Assembly (NCBI RefSeq): GCF_004216555.1
Contig: NZ_SGWQ01000012.1
Location: 100,798-164,797, forward strand
Direction of reading: 5' to 3'
DNA: 64,000 nt
DNA from: Herbihabitans rhizosphaerae
GTDB taxonomy: Bacteria; Actinomycetota; Actinomycetes; Mycobacteriales; Pseudonocardiaceae
Numbering within the stretch: the first letter of the stretch is position 1; each line of letters opens with the position of its first letter. A model generated the notes under the pieces. That model did no database searches and was not told where the DNA came from. It worked only from the letters and a program-made list of their open reading frames with translations. Shown one piece after another: positions 24,247-32,677 of the stretch. Both the position numbers and the translations under genes were made by a program.

Positions 24247-24437
24247 GCGACCGCAACCCGCCAACACCCGGAGGTGACACCCCCAGCAACCGTTTCCTGT
24301 CCGAGGAGGACCACCAGGGCCTAGCCCGCTGGCGTGCCATCGTCGCCCAACGCCCACCGATGACCACCGAACAGATTGAGTCCGTCGCCGCGCTACTGCG
24401 CACCATCGGCACCGACCCCGCCGACCACGACCGCTGA
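24243..24437 (+). CDS. small hypothetical protein downstream of traB
   Basis: A 64-aa protein starting with an ATGA overlap at the end of traB. The C-terminal part (RWRAIVAQRPPMTTEQIESV) resembles short proteins encoded beside integrases in actinobacterial elements and phages; its function is unknown. A strong hairpin follows. Confidence 0.65.
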   Translation: MSDRNPPTPGGDTPSNRFLSEEDHQGLARWRAIVAQRPPMTTEQIESVAALLRTIGTDPADHDR

Positions 24438-24462
24438 CAAGAAGCTGCCCAGCACGACGCAG

Positions 24463-24495
24463 GAACGGCCGACCCCGCCAACGGGTCGGCCGTTC
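24463..24495. terminator. bidirectional terminator between tra run and recombinase gene
   Basis: GAACGGCCGACCC (24463-24475) and GGGTCGGCCGTTC (24483-24495) form a perfect 13-bp stem with a 7-base loop between convergent genes. Confidence 0.8.
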
Positions 24496-24511
24496 TGGTT
24501 CCGGCTGTCGA

Positions 24512-26050
24512 TCAGGTGGGTGGGTTCTTCGGGTCGATGAGTTGGACCCGTTCGCGTTTCCACCCGACGCCCCGTCGTCCCGGCATGATCCAGATTTCGT
24601 CGGTGCCGGTGGCGTCGGCGATCATGGAGCGGCGCTGATCGATGCCGGCCTTCTTCCAGTCGTGCGCCACCTGTTCGGCGGACATGGCCCGGACCTCACC
24701 GTCCGCGCCGCCGCCGCTGGTGCCGGTCAACTCCTTGCGTTCGGCCAGCAGCGGCGCAAGATCGTCGTTGAGCTGCCGGTTAGCCGCGTCGAACCGGTCC
24801 AAGGTGACCTCGCGTCGGGCAAGCCGGTCCGAGTAGGCATCCTGGAGCTTCTCGATCTCGCCGATCTCGGTGTTGAGTTCGGTCAGCCGTTCCGACACCC
24901 GTGCGCGTGCCGCCGTCAGGGCTTGCGCGTACCGGGAATCCGACAACCGCGCGATCACCATCAACCGCAACTCGTTGTCCACGCGACGGGCATTCGCGTA
25001 CAGCTTGCCGCACCCGCGCTGTTGCCGGTTGCACCAATAGACCGCGACCGGCTCACCGCCGTTGCCCGGGTCCTTCATGCGCCCCGACAGCTTCCGCTTA
25101 CACACCCCGCACCGGATCAACCCAGACGCCAGATACCGCCGACTCACCTGTGCCCCGCGCCGCCGTCCCTCATACATCGCGCGCAGACGTAGCCACGTCT
25201 TCTCATCCACGATCGGCTTGCCCGGCAACCGACCGACCAACACCCCGTCGTACTCGATCCGACCCGCCAACGCGGGACGCAGCAACGTCGCCCGCACCGT
25301 GTTGTTCACCCACTCCTTGCCGTTGACCGTGCGCAACCCCTGGGCGTTCCACGCCCGCACGATCTCCATCTGCGGTGCCGTGTCCTTGTCCGCCGCTGTG
25401 ATCACCATCGCGTTCACCGCACGCCGCAACGCCGTGCGTTCCCGCGCGATCTGCCGCGCCGGCAACATCGGCCGGTCCTCCTCCGACTCACCCGGACCGG
25501 GCACCCAGTCCGGGTCCATGCGCGGGAACCCGAACCCCGGACGTCCGCCCGTGGTCCGCCCCTTCTCCCGATACGCGGCAAATCGGCGCTTGACCCGCCG
25601 CGACATGTCATCCGACGCCTTCGCAGCCTGCGCCACCTCGATACGCAAGATGTACCGGTCATCCGGGTCGGACAAGTCACGTGACCCGTGCGAGCTGATC
25701 ACCCGGAAACCCTTGTCCGCCAAGTCGATCAGCCGCTCAAGATCACGCGGCTGACGAAACAGGCGGTCCACATGCCACACCGCGATTCCGTTGGACAAGC
25801 CTTGCTCGGCGCGCTCCAACAGCTTCTCGAAGTCCTTACGTCGAACGCCCTTCTTCCACGCGCTCAGCCCGTCCGACAACTCCAGACCGACCACGCCGCC
25901 GTGACGACCGATCGTCACGCGGTTGTCCGCCCACTGCGTCTCGATCTTCTCCAGCTCATGCGTGTTCGGGTTCCACGACAGCCGCCCATACGAGTCGAAC
26001 ACAGGGGCCTGGCCGCCCTGACCTGCGCTAACCTTGCTGTCATCAACCAT
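24512..26050 (-). CDS. large serine recombinase (site-specific integrase)
   Basis: A 512-aa protein with the full large-serine-recombinase architecture. The catalytic resolvase domain has Ser25 in SYGRLSW and the arginine motif VWHVDRLFRQPRDLERL. The recombinase domain spans about residues 165-300. A zinc ribbon follows (CGVC at 314-317, Cys340, Cys347), then a coiled coil (residues 375-440) and a C-terminal tail. It would integrate and excise the element by double-strand breaks at att sites. The gene starts 11 bp inside the right attP arm, the usual int-att layout. Confidence 0.92.
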   Translation of the reverse strand: MVDDSKVSAGQGGQAPVFDSYGRLSWNPNTHELEKIETQWADNRVTIGRHGGVVGLELSDGLSAWKKGVRRKDFEKLLERAEQGLSNGIAVWHVDRLFRQPRDLERLIDLADKGFRVISSHGSRDLSDPDDRYILRIEVAQAAKASDDMSRRVKRRFAAYREKGRTTGGRPGFGFPRMDPDWVPGPGESEEDRPMLPARQIARERTALRRAVNAMVITAADKDTAPQMEIVRAWNAQGLRTVNGKEWVNNTVRATLLRPALAGRIEYDGVLVGRLPGKPIVDEKTWLRLRAMYEGRRRGAQVSRRYLASGLIRCGVCKRKLSGRMKDPGNGGEPVAVYWCNRQQRGCGKLYANARRVDNELRLMVIARLSDSRYAQALTAARARVSERLTELNTEIGEIEKLQDAYSDRLARREVTLDRFDAANRQLNDDLAPLLAERKELTGTSGGGADGEVRAMSAEQVAHDWKKAGIDQRRSMIADATGTDEIWIMPGRRGVGWKRERVQLIDPKNPPT

Positions 26051-26060
26051 GACCCAGATT

Positions 26061-26085
26061 AGGTCAGTAAATGGGCAAAACCCTA
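26061..26085 (-). other. candidate attR: right attP arm and TA core
   Basis: The 23-bp arm (26061-26083) ends CAAAACCC and is followed by TA (26084-26085). Read on the minus strand it begins GGGTTTTGCCCATTTAC and ends TGACCT, matching the left arm at 17 of 23 positions. Joining the two arms around TA rebuilds a 48-bp quasi-palindromic attP. Confidence 0.6.
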
Positions 26086-26162
26086 CGAGGACTTTCCTCC
26101 GCCTTGTCAGGAACCGCCTCGATCACGAACCCCATCGACCGGGAACCGGGAGACGCGCCCAC

Positions 26163-26191
26163 GGCCCACGACGTCAATTACGTTGTGGGCC
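26163..26191. promoter_or_regulatory. 29-bp dyad, probable operator of the TetR gene
   Basis: GGCCCACGACGT (26163-26174) and ACGTTGTGGGCC (26180-26191) are inverted with 11 of 12 positions complementary, separated by CAATT. The dyad ends 30 bp before the TetR start codon, as expected for autoregulation. Confidence 0.65.
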
Positions 26192-26221
26192 AACGCTTCC
26201 TGTGTCAGGAGAGGAGTCCAC

Positions 26222-26830
26222 ATGCGACGGTCGGGCGCGGAAGACGATCCGTCGGCACGGGAGCGGATCCTCGTCGCGGCGGAGGAGTTGTTCGCCGAGT
26301 CGGGTTTCGACGCGACGCCGACCTCGCGCATCGCCGAGCGGGCCGGGGTGCCCAAGGGGCTCGTGCACTACTACTTCCGCCGCAAGTCCGACCTGCTGGC
26401 AGCGCTCGTGGAGCGGCTGCCGGACGAGAAGATCGAGCCGTCGCACGTCGTGGTCCCCGGCGACGTGGCGGCGAGTCTGCGCAAGCTGGTCGCCGAGTTG
26501 GACGCGCGGATGAGCGCCTCGCCGCTGCTGTCGCACCTGCTGTGGCGTGAGGCGGACACGCACCGGGCCGTGCGGGAGGCGCTGCAGGAGCGGTTCCGCG
26601 GTGTGGTGCGGCAGGTCCACGCGGTCATCGTCGCGGCGAGTGCCGGGGGAGTCGCGGTCGCCGATGTGGACACCGCGTCCGGGCTGCTCGCGCTGGCCAT
26701 GAGCTACCGGCACTCGGTGGCACGGCACGCCGAGGCCGCCGGTGCCATCCCACCCTCGATGGACCGCGAGGTCGCCTTCATCGCCGACGCCCTGTCGCTG
26801 GGTGCCGGCGCGCCGCCGCGACCCGCGTAG
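26222..26830 (+). CDS. TetR family transcriptional regulator
   Basis: A 202-aa regulator. The N-terminal HTH is typical (RERILVAAEELFAESGFDAT, then IAERAGVPKGLVHYYFRRKS). The C-terminal ligand domain is not assignable. ATG 26222 follows GGAGAGGAG. It is the first host gene right of the mobile element and lies upstream, on the same strand, of a flavin reductase gene, which it may control. Confidence 0.88.
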   Translation: MRRSGAEDDPSARERILVAAEELFAESGFDATPTSRIAERAGVPKGLVHYYFRRKSDLLAALVERLPDEKIEPSHVVVPGDVAASLRKLVAELDARMSASPLLSHLLWREADTHRAVREALQERFRGVVRQVHAVIVAASAGGVAVADVDTASGLLALAMSYRHSVARHAEAAGAIPPSMDREVAFIADALSLGAGAPPRPA

Positions 26831-26859
26831 CCGCCCTTCTGTTCGTGCCCTTGACGAGA

Positions 26860-26889
26860 CATGTGATGCAATGGCATTGTATGCACATG
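26860..26889. promoter_or_regulatory. imperfect dyad over the flavin reductase promoter
   Basis: CATGTGATGCAATG (26860-26873) is inverted relative to CATTGTATGCACATG (26875-26889) with one gap. It starts just after a TTGACG -35-like box (26851-26856) and covers the expected -10 region, so a repressor could block transcription here. Confidence 0.4.
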
Positions 26890-26913
26890 CATGAAACGTC
26901 GAAGGGTCAGTCA

Positions 26914-27501
26914 ATGTCGAACCAACGGTTCCTGTTCATCACCGGCAGTGCCCGCCCGGACGGCAACACCGATGCGCTCGCCCGACAGGCCGCCTCGCAC
27001 CTTCCGGACACCGCGCGGCAGGAGTGGCTCAACCTCGATGACCTGCCGCTGCCGCCGTTCCGCGACATGCGGCACGCGGCCGACGGCGTGCCCGACCCGG
27101 TCGGCAACGAGAAGATCCTGTTCGACGCGACGCTGGCCGCGACGGACATTGTGATCGCCTCGCCGCTGTACTGGTACTCGGTGTCCGCGAGCGTGAAGTT
27201 GTACGTGGACTACTGGGCCGGCTGGCTCTACCGCAAGGACCTCGGCTTCAAGAGTGGAATGCGCGGCCGCACGCTGTGGGGCGTGACCGTGCTGGCCGAG
27301 CGCGACGAGGCCCAGGCGGACCCGCTGGTCGGCATGCTGCACAAGACCGCCGACTACATGCACATGGACTTCGGCGGCGTGCTGCTCGGCAACGGCAGCC
27401 GCCCAGGCGACGTGCTGCGCGACGAGCGCGCGCTGCGCCGGGCGGAGCAATTCTTCGCAGCCGCCCGGCACGGGCTGCCCAGGGTTTCCGTTCAGGTCTA
27501 G
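26914..27501 (+). CDS. NAD(P)H-dependent FMN reductase-like flavoprotein
   Basis: A 195-aa flavodoxin-fold protein. FLFITGSARPDGNTDALARQ is the FMN phosphate loop and IVIASPLYWYSVSASVKLYV the second FMN-binding loop of this family. Members reduce flavins, quinones or azo compounds with NAD(P)H. ATG 26914 is chosen because GAAGGG lies 7 bases upstream; longer starts add a non-conserved His/Met-rich leader. The stop overlaps that of the convergent dioxygenase gene by 4 bp. Confidence 0.85.
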   Translation: MSNQRFLFITGSARPDGNTDALARQAASHLPDTARQEWLNLDDLPLPPFRDMRHAADGVPDPVGNEKILFDATLAATDIVIASPLYWYSVSASVKLYVDYWAGWLYRKDLGFKSGMRGRTLWGVTVLAERDEAQADPLVGMLHKTADYMHMDFGGVLLGNGSRPGDVLRDERALRRAEQFFAAARHGLPRVSVQV

Positions 27502-28268
27502 TCTTCTTTGCCGACCTCGGTGTCCGACAGATCAAGCCCGATCGAAAAATCGGCGGCGTATCCGTCCTGGGCGCTTGTCGGATCCAGTAGCAACTGGTCG
27601 CCGTGGGAGCCGGTGAAAATCCAGTCCGCGCTGTTGGTCGTGTCCGGCATTCCCCGGCTCGCGTACGGCTCCTTGGTGAAGTAGCCGGCTTTGAACTCTT
27701 CGTGGAAGTAGAGTTGTGATGTGAACTCGTAAGGCTTGCCGTCGGTTCCAGTGGTCCGGACCTTGATGTGGTGGTGAACCGCCCGTCCCTGGTACCACCC
27801 CGGCAGGATGGTCACGAACTGGACTTTCCCGTTCTCGTCGGTCACCTGGTATCCGCGTAGGTACTTCTTGCCGACCGTGCCTTGGTCCGCGACGTCGGAA
27901 TACACACCGAGGGCGTCGCATTGCCAGGTATCGACGACAGCTCCCTTGATCGGGCGGCAATCACCGTCGACGATTTCCTGGATATCGAGGTTCAGGGTGA
28001 AAAGCGTGCCCGGCCTCATCGTTCCGTCCGAAGGATCCGACCGGATGTCGGAGCGATTGAGCTTTTCGTCTACGAAGTACGGGCCCTCCATCTGTTCGGG
28101 CCGGACAACGCAATTCAGGTGGTGGATGCCCATCGGCTTGGTCGCGGCCGCGGCGGGCCGGCTGAGGACTCCCGCCGTCGTCGCGAGCGTGGCACCGGCG
28201 ATGCCGAACAGGGCCATTGCCTGGCGCCGGTCGAGCAAGCGGCCGACGGGTACGTCGTCGTCGTGCAT
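27498..28268 (-). CDS. Tat-exported intradiol ring-cleavage dioxygenase-like protein
   Basis: A 256-aa protein starting at ATG 28268 (GGAGGC upstream). A twin-arginine signal (LLDRRQAMALFGIAGATLAT) ends near residue 45. The intradiol dioxygenase fold follows, with candidate iron ligands Tyr in GVYSDV, Tyr in KKYLRGYQV and two His in WYQGRAVHHHIKV. Cytoplasmic members cleave catechols; exported members with this signal are widespread and their substrates unknown. It is convergent with the flavin reductase. Confidence 0.85.
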   Translation of the reverse strand: MHDDDVPVGRLLDRRQAMALFGIAGATLATTAGVLSRPAAAATKPMGIHHLNCVVRPEQMEGPYFVDEKLNRSDIRSDPSDGTMRPGTLFTLNLDIQEIVDGDCRPIKGAVVDTWQCDALGVYSDVADQGTVGKKYLRGYQVTDENGKVQFVTILPGWYQGRAVHHHIKVRTTGTDGKPYEFTSQLYFHEEFKAGYFTKEPYASRGMPDTTNSADWIFTGSHGDQLLLDPTSAQDGYAADFSIGLDLSDTEVGKED

Positions 28269-28338
28269 GTGCGCCTCCAGTGGTGGCAGTTCGGGGAGGT
28301 TACGCACGGTAAAGGCTACGTGGCTCGGGGTGCTTTCG

Positions 28339-29274
28339 TTACCCGCCAGAGGATGGGTGTAGCGGGTGCGCGGCGAAGAACCGCTCGATCACCGGCGTCG
28401 CGTCCATCACCGACGGGACCTCGGAGTCCGGGTTCGGCCGGGTGCTCGGCCAGTCGTGCCCGAGGCCGTCGATCCGGTAGTGCGTGACCGCGCCGCGCCC
28501 GGCGCAGGAGTGCCACCGGCTGCGCCACACGCCGTCGCCGAGGTCGTGCGCCCGCGGCTCGGTGTCGCAGCCGTTGCGCGCGGACCAGGCGGCCAGCCAG
28601 TCCGGCAACGCTGGCAGGCCCCGCTCGGCGTCGCCGTCGTACGGAATCGTGGTGTCGGCCGTGCCGTGGATGGCCAGTACCGGCACCGGCCGGCGTGGCG
28701 CGCACTCGCCGGCCTGCGGGTAGAACGCCCCGGAGACGGCCGCGAACGCGGCGATCCGGTCACCCATCCGGCAGGCCAGCAGGCCGGTGAACCCGCCGCC
28801 GTTGGACTTGCCGGCGGCGTGGATCCGGCTCGGGTTCACGCACAGCGTCCGTTGCAGCTCGTCGATCAGGTCACCGGTGAACTGCACGTCGTCGACCGCG
28901 GCCGAGTAGGGCGCGCCCTGCCACGCGCTCTTGCCGTCGGTCCCGGTCAGGCCCTGCGGGTACACCGCGATCACGTCCGGCCTGGAGAAGTCGGACAGCT
29001 CGCGCTGGTACTCGGATGTGCGCCCGTGGCCGTGGAAGGCGAGCACCACCGCGTGCGGCCGGGTCGGCCGGTGGTTCTCCGGAAGCCGCACCAGGAACGT
29101 CCGCTCGACTCCGCCGGAGGTCACTGTCCCCGTGTAGCTCTGGCCGGGCGGCGCGGGCTGCCGGCACCCGGCGGACAGCGGCGTGTGCTCGTTCGACCTC
29201 GGCTCGGCCTGGGCGCTGACACCGCCCGCCAGCACGGCGAGGACCGCCAGCAGACAACTCGTTACGCGCCTCAT
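28339..29274 (-). CDS. secreted PHB-depolymerase/feruloyl-esterase-like hydrolase
   Basis: A 311-aa protein starting at ATG 29274 with a Sec signal peptide (RRVTSCLLAVLAVLAGGVSA). The alpha/beta-hydrolase core has LAFHGHGRTSEYQ, the nucleophile Ser in HAAGKSNGGGFTG, the acid in IHGTADTTIPYDG and His in DGLGHDWP. This LpqC-like esterase family acts on polyesters or plant cell-wall esters outside the cell. It is a single gene; no neighbour suggests the substrate. Confidence 0.85.
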   Translation of the reverse strand: MRRVTSCLLAVLAVLAGGVSAQAEPRSNEHTPLSAGCRQPAPPGQSYTGTVTSGGVERTFLVRLPENHRPTRPHAVVLAFHGHGRTSEYQRELSDFSRPDVIAVYPQGLTGTDGKSAWQGAPYSAAVDDVQFTGDLIDELQRTLCVNPSRIHAAGKSNGGGFTGLLACRMGDRIAAFAAVSGAFYPQAGECAPRRPVPVLAIHGTADTTIPYDGDAERGLPALPDWLAAWSARNGCDTEPRAHDLGDGVWRSRWHSCAGRGAVTHYRIDGLGHDWPSTRPNPDSEVPSVMDATPVIERFFAAHPLHPSSGG

Positions 29275-29372
29275 GTCGTGGCTCCGATCCACCTGGACGG
29301 TGTCGAACTCGTCGGTTCAGGCGACTATGAGCCGTGCTGTGAACGGGGTCACGTTTGTGGTCATTGAGTTCG

Positions 29373-29822
29373 TCAGTGCGCGTCGGCGGCGGGCTCGACC
29401 AATTCGATCAGCACACCGCCGGCGTCCTTGGGGTGCACGAAGTTGACCTTGCTGTCCGACGTGCCACGCCGGGCCTTCTCGTACAGCACTCGGATTCCCT
29501 TGGCGCGCAGCGCGTCCGTGGCCGCCTCCACGTCGGTCACCCGGTAGGCGAGCTGCTGCAGCCCCGGCCCGTTGCGGCCGATGAACTTCGCGATGGTCGA
29601 CTCCTCGGACAGCGGCGCGAGGAGCTGGATCGCGGTGTCGGCCGCTGATCCGCCCGGCGCGCGCAGCATGGCCTCCCGAACGCCCTGTTCCTCGTTGGTC
29701 TCGGTGTGCGTCACCTCGAGCCCGAAGGTGTCCCGCTGGAACGCGATCGCCTCGTCGAGGTCGGGCACCGCGATGCCGACGTGGTCGATGGCCGTGACGA
29801 ACGGGGTCAGCGCACTGTCCAT
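29373..29822 (-). CDS. mce: methylmalonyl-CoA epimerase
   Basis: A 149-aa VOC-fold protein with epimerase signatures: IDHVGIAVPDLDEAIAFQRD, EEQGVREAML, VNFVHPKDAGGVLIELVEP. Metal ligands are His in IDHVG and Glu in LIELV. The position that is HH in many homologues is QQ here (PGLQQLAYRV), as also known in mycobacterial members. It interconverts (S)- and (R)-methylmalonyl-CoA in propionate metabolism. It is divergent from the thiolase/meaB operon, about 130 bp away, and meaB belongs to the same pathway. Confidence 0.9.
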   Translation of the reverse strand: MDSALTPFVTAIDHVGIAVPDLDEAIAFQRDTFGLEVTHTETNEEQGVREAMLRAPGGSAADTAIQLLAPLSEESTIAKFIGRNGPGLQQLAYRVTDVEAATDALRAKGIRVLYEKARRGTSDSKVNFVHPKDAGGVLIELVEPAADAH

Positions 29823-29955
29823 CGGTCCAGTCTAGGGCAACGCTACCGGCGAGTAGATTTGCGTTGTGCGGCTGCTCACATGGCATCGTGTCCGGATCGC
29901 TACAGCCGAGTATGGTCCGAGTTAACGCTCGCTAGCACGCGATATGGAGGCCGTT

Positions 29956-31143
29956 GTGTCCGGTTCCGTCATCCTCGCCGGGGCTCGTACCCCGATCGGT
30001 CGTCTGCTCGGCTCGCTCAAGGACTTCTCCGGCGCACAGCTCGGCGGAGTCGCGATCAAGGCGGCGCTGGAAAGGGCCGGCGTCAAGCCCGAGCAGGTGC
30101 AGTACACGATCATGGGTCAGGTGCTCACCGCCGGCGCCGGCCAGATTCCCGCACGTCAGGCCGCCGTGGCCGCCGGCATCCCGATGGACATCCCGGCGCT
30201 GACCATCAACAAGGTGTGCCTGTCCGGTCTGGACGCGATCGCGCTGGCCGACCAGCTCATTCGCGCCGGCGAGTTCGACATCGTGGTCGCCGGCGGCCAG
30301 GAGTCCATGACCCAGGCGCCGCACCTGCTGCCGAAGTCCCGCTCCGGCTTCAAGTACGGCGACGTCACGCTGCAGGACCACCTGGCCTACGACGGTCTGT
30401 TCTGCGCGTTCGACCAGGTCGCCATGGGCGCCTCCACCGAGAAGTACAACACCCGGTACGGCCTGACCCGCGACGAGCAGGACGCGTTCGCCGCCGCGTC
30501 GCACCAGAAGGCGGCCACGGCGATCGCCGAGGGCCGGTTCGCCGACGAGATCGCACCGGTGAGCGTCCCGCAACGCAAGGGCGACCCGGTCGTGTTCGAC
30601 ACCGACGAGGGCGTGCGCGGTGACACCACCGCGGACAGCCTCGGCAAGCTGCGCCCGGCGTTCTCCTCGGACGGCACGATCACCGCCGGCTCCGCGTCGC
30701 AGATCTCCGACGGCGCGGCCGCGGTCGTGGTGTGCAGCAAGGCGAAGGCCGAGGAGCTGGGCCTGTCCTGGATCGCCGAGATCGGCGCGCACGGCGTGGT
30801 CGCCGGCCCGGACGCCAGCCTGCACGAGCAGCCGTCCAACGCGATCAAGGCGGCGCTCGCCAAGCAGGGCGGCAGCGCCGAGGACCTCGACCTGATCGAG
30901 ATCAACGAGGCGTTCGCCGCGGTGGGCGTGGTGTCCACCAAGCAGCTCGGCGTCTCCGAGGACAAGGTCAACGTGAACGGCGGCGCGATCGCGCTTGGCC
31001 ACCCGATCGGCGCGTCCGGCGCGCGGCTGGTCGTGCACCTGGCCTACGAGTTGAAGCGTCGCGGCGGCGGCACCGGTGCCGCGGCCCTCTGCGGCGGTGG
31101 CGGTCAGGGTGATGCCCTGATCATCACCGTGCCGAAGGCCTGA
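29956..31143 (+). CDS. atoB: acetyl-CoA C-acetyltransferase (thiolase)
   Basis: A 395-aa thiolase. GTG 29956 is preferred over ATG 29944 because GGAGG sits 5 bases before it. The acyl-accepting Cys is in [15 protein letters not shown], the His in [17 protein letters not shown] and the second Cys in [13 protein letters not shown]. It condenses two acetyl-CoA to acetoacetyl-CoA or runs in reverse. Its stop is one base before the TTG start of meaB, so the two genes form an operon. With the dehydrogenase and ccr it could supply ethylmalonyl-CoA. Confidence 0.92.
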   Translation: MSGSVILAGARTPIGRLLGSLKDFSGAQLGGVAIKAALERAGVKPEQVQYTIMGQVLTAGAGQIPARQAAVAAGIPMDIPALTINKVCLSGLDAIALADQLIRAGEFDIVVAGGQESMTQAPHLLPKSRSGFKYGDVTLQDHLAYDGLFCAFDQVAMGASTEKYNTRYGLTRDEQDAFAAASHQKAATAIAEGRFADEIAPVSVPQRKGDPVVFDTDEGVRGDTTADSLGKLRPAFSSDGTITAGSASQISDGAAAVVVCSKAKAEELGLSWIAEIGAHGVVAGPDASLHEQPSNAIKAALAKQGGSAEDLDLIEINEAFAAVGVVSTKQLGVSEDKVNVNGGAIALGHPIGASGARLVVHLAYELKRRGGGTGAAALCGGGGQGDALIITVPKA

Positions 31144-31144
31144 C

Positions 31145-32113
31145 TTGGCCCGAACCTTCGACATATCCGACCTGATCGACCGCGCGCGGCGCAGTGAGCC
31201 GCGCGCGGTCGCCAGGTTGATCTCGCTTGTCGAGGACAACAGCCCGCACCTGCGCGAGGTGGCGGCCGCACTGGCCCCGCTGACCGGGCGTGCGGAGGTC
31301 GTCGGCATCACCGGGCCGCCCGGCGCCGGCAAGTCCACCAGTACTTCGGCACTGGTGACCTCGTTGCGCGCCAAGGGAAAGCGGGTCGGCGTGCTGGCCA
31401 TCGACCCGTCGTCGCCGTTCTCCGGCGGCGCGCTGCTCGGTGACCGGATCCGCATGCAGGAGCACGCCACCGACCCCGGCGTGTTCATCCGCTCGATGGC
31501 CACCCGCGGCCACCTCGGCGGGCTGGCCGTCGCCACGCCGCAAGCGCTGCGCGTGCTGGACGCGGCCGGCTGCGACGTGGTGATCATCGAGACGGTCGGC
31601 GTCGGACAGTCCGAAGTGGACATCGTGTCGCTGGCCGACACCACCGTGGTGCTGCTCGCGCCCGGCATGGGCGACGGCATCCAGGCGGCCAAGGCCGGGA
31701 TCCTCGAAGTGGCCGACGTGTTCGTGGTGAACAAGGCCGACCGGGACGGCGCGGACGCCACCGTTCGCGACCTGAAATACATGATCTCCTTGGGGCGCAG
31801 GGAGATTCGCGGTGCGAAGTGGCGGCAGCCGATCGTCAAGACGGTCGCCTCGCGCGGTGAGGGTGTTGACGAGGTGCTGGACGCGATCGCGTCGCACCGG
31901 CAGTGGATGGCCGAGCACGGTGAACTCGAGGACCGCCGGCGGGCCAGGGCGGCGGGCGAGGTGGAGGCGATCGCCGTGGAGACACTGCGGGCCCGCCTCG
32001 GCGACGTGCACGGCGGCGACAAGCTGGAACGGCTCGCCAAGCAGGTGGCGGCCGGCGACCTCGACCCGTACGCGGCGGCCGACTCGCTGATCGAGGCGGT
32101 CCGGGCGGACTAG
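31145..32113 (+). CDS. meaB: MeaB/ArgK-type GTPase, methylmalonyl-CoA mutase chaperone
   Basis: A 322-aa G3E-family GTPase. The P-loop is GITGPPGAGKSTST, with DPSSPFSGGALLGDRIRM, IIETVGVGQSEVDI and the base-specificity motif NKAD. MeaB protects and reloads adenosylcobalamin-dependent methylmalonyl-CoA mutase. The TTG start follows the thiolase stop by one base. The mutase itself is not in the window. Confidence 0.93.
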   Translation: MARTFDISDLIDRARRSEPRAVARLISLVEDNSPHLREVAAALAPLTGRAEVVGITGPPGAGKSTSTSALVTSLRAKGKRVGVLAIDPSSPFSGGALLGDRIRMQEHATDPGVFIRSMATRGHLGGLAVATPQALRVLDAAGCDVVIIETVGVGQSEVDIVSLADTTVVLLAPGMGDGIQAAKAGILEVADVFVVNKADRDGADATVRDLKYMISLGRREIRGAKWRQPIVKTVASRGEGVDEVLDAIASHRQWMAEHGELEDRRRARAAGEVEAIAVETLRARLGDVHGGDKLERLAKQVAAGDLDPYAAADSLIEAVRAD

Positions 32114-32123
32114 CCTGATTCTC

Positions 32124-32669
32124 GTGTCACACAAGGAAACCAGCTTCGTACTCGACGGTGCCACCCGGCGGTGGGCGTGGGCCGGCGTGTTCCTGTTCCT
32201 GCCCGGCGGGGCGGCGCTGACCGCCGCCGGCGTCCTCGGCCTGACGGGCGGGGAGCCCGGTCGGCGGCCCGCCGCCATCGGAATGGGCCTCGTCCTGCTC
32301 GCGCTCGGTGGCGGTGCGGCGTGGGCGCTCAGCCGAGGCGAGAACAGGCTGGTGCTGGACCGGCAGGGCCTCACCGTGCCCCAGGTGCCGGACGTCGAGT
32401 TCACCGTCGGTTGGTCCGAGTTGCGCGAGGTGCGGGTGTACCGCGAGCGGCGCGGCGGCGGTGAGACTCGGATGTGGCACTACGACCTGGTGCTCGCGCC
32501 GCGACTCGGAGACTTCGCCGAGCGGCACCCCGAGATGGCCGACTGGCACTCACTGGACGGCTACCGGTACTCGCTCGGCGCGCTTGGTCTGGCCGGGCGC
32601 CGGCTCGACCGGGCGTTCACGCGGTTCGCGGGCGGTTCCTGGACCGGCATGAGAACCGTTGACACATAA
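32124..32669 (+). CDS. membrane protein with two helices, unknown function
   Basis: A 181-aa protein with GTG start 10 bp after meaB. Two hydrophobic helices (WAGVFLFLPGGAALTAAGVL and IGMGLVLLALGGGAAWAL) are followed by a beta-rich cytoplasmic domain (NRLVLDRQGLTVPQVPDVEF) suggesting a bacterial PH-like fold. No family was recognised. Read-through from the thiolase/meaB operon is likely. Confidence 0.65.
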   Translation: MSHKETSFVLDGATRRWAWAGVFLFLPGGAALTAAGVLGLTGGEPGRRPAAIGMGLVLLALGGGAAWALSRGENRLVLDRQGLTVPQVPDVEFTVGWSELREVRVYRERRGGGETRMWHYDLVLAPRLGDFAERHPEMADWHSLDGYRYSLGALGLAGRRLDRAFTRFAGGSWTGMRTVDT

Positions 32670-32677
32670 GGGAATCC

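Larger units (their letters stand above)
13342..26085. mobile_element. integrative element of ~12.7 kb (AICE-like: serine recombinase, TraB translocase, xis-like, Wbl)
   Basis: The boundaries come from inverted 23-bp arms at 13344-13366 and 26061-26083, each preceded on its outer side by TA. Inside are a large serine recombinase gene abutting the right end, an FtsK/TraB-type translocase, small membrane proteins, an excisionase-like HTH gene, and cargo genes whose GC content is visibly lower than that of the host (for example 17406-18238). No replication initiator or primase-polymerase was recognised, although classical actinomycete integrative and conjugative elements carry one. Confidence 0.8.

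Noticed and set aside
29932..32040. 702-codon open frame on the minus strand opposite the thiolase and meaB genes.
   Set aside because: It is an antisense artefact of high-GC codon use; the plus-strand genes have full family motifs.
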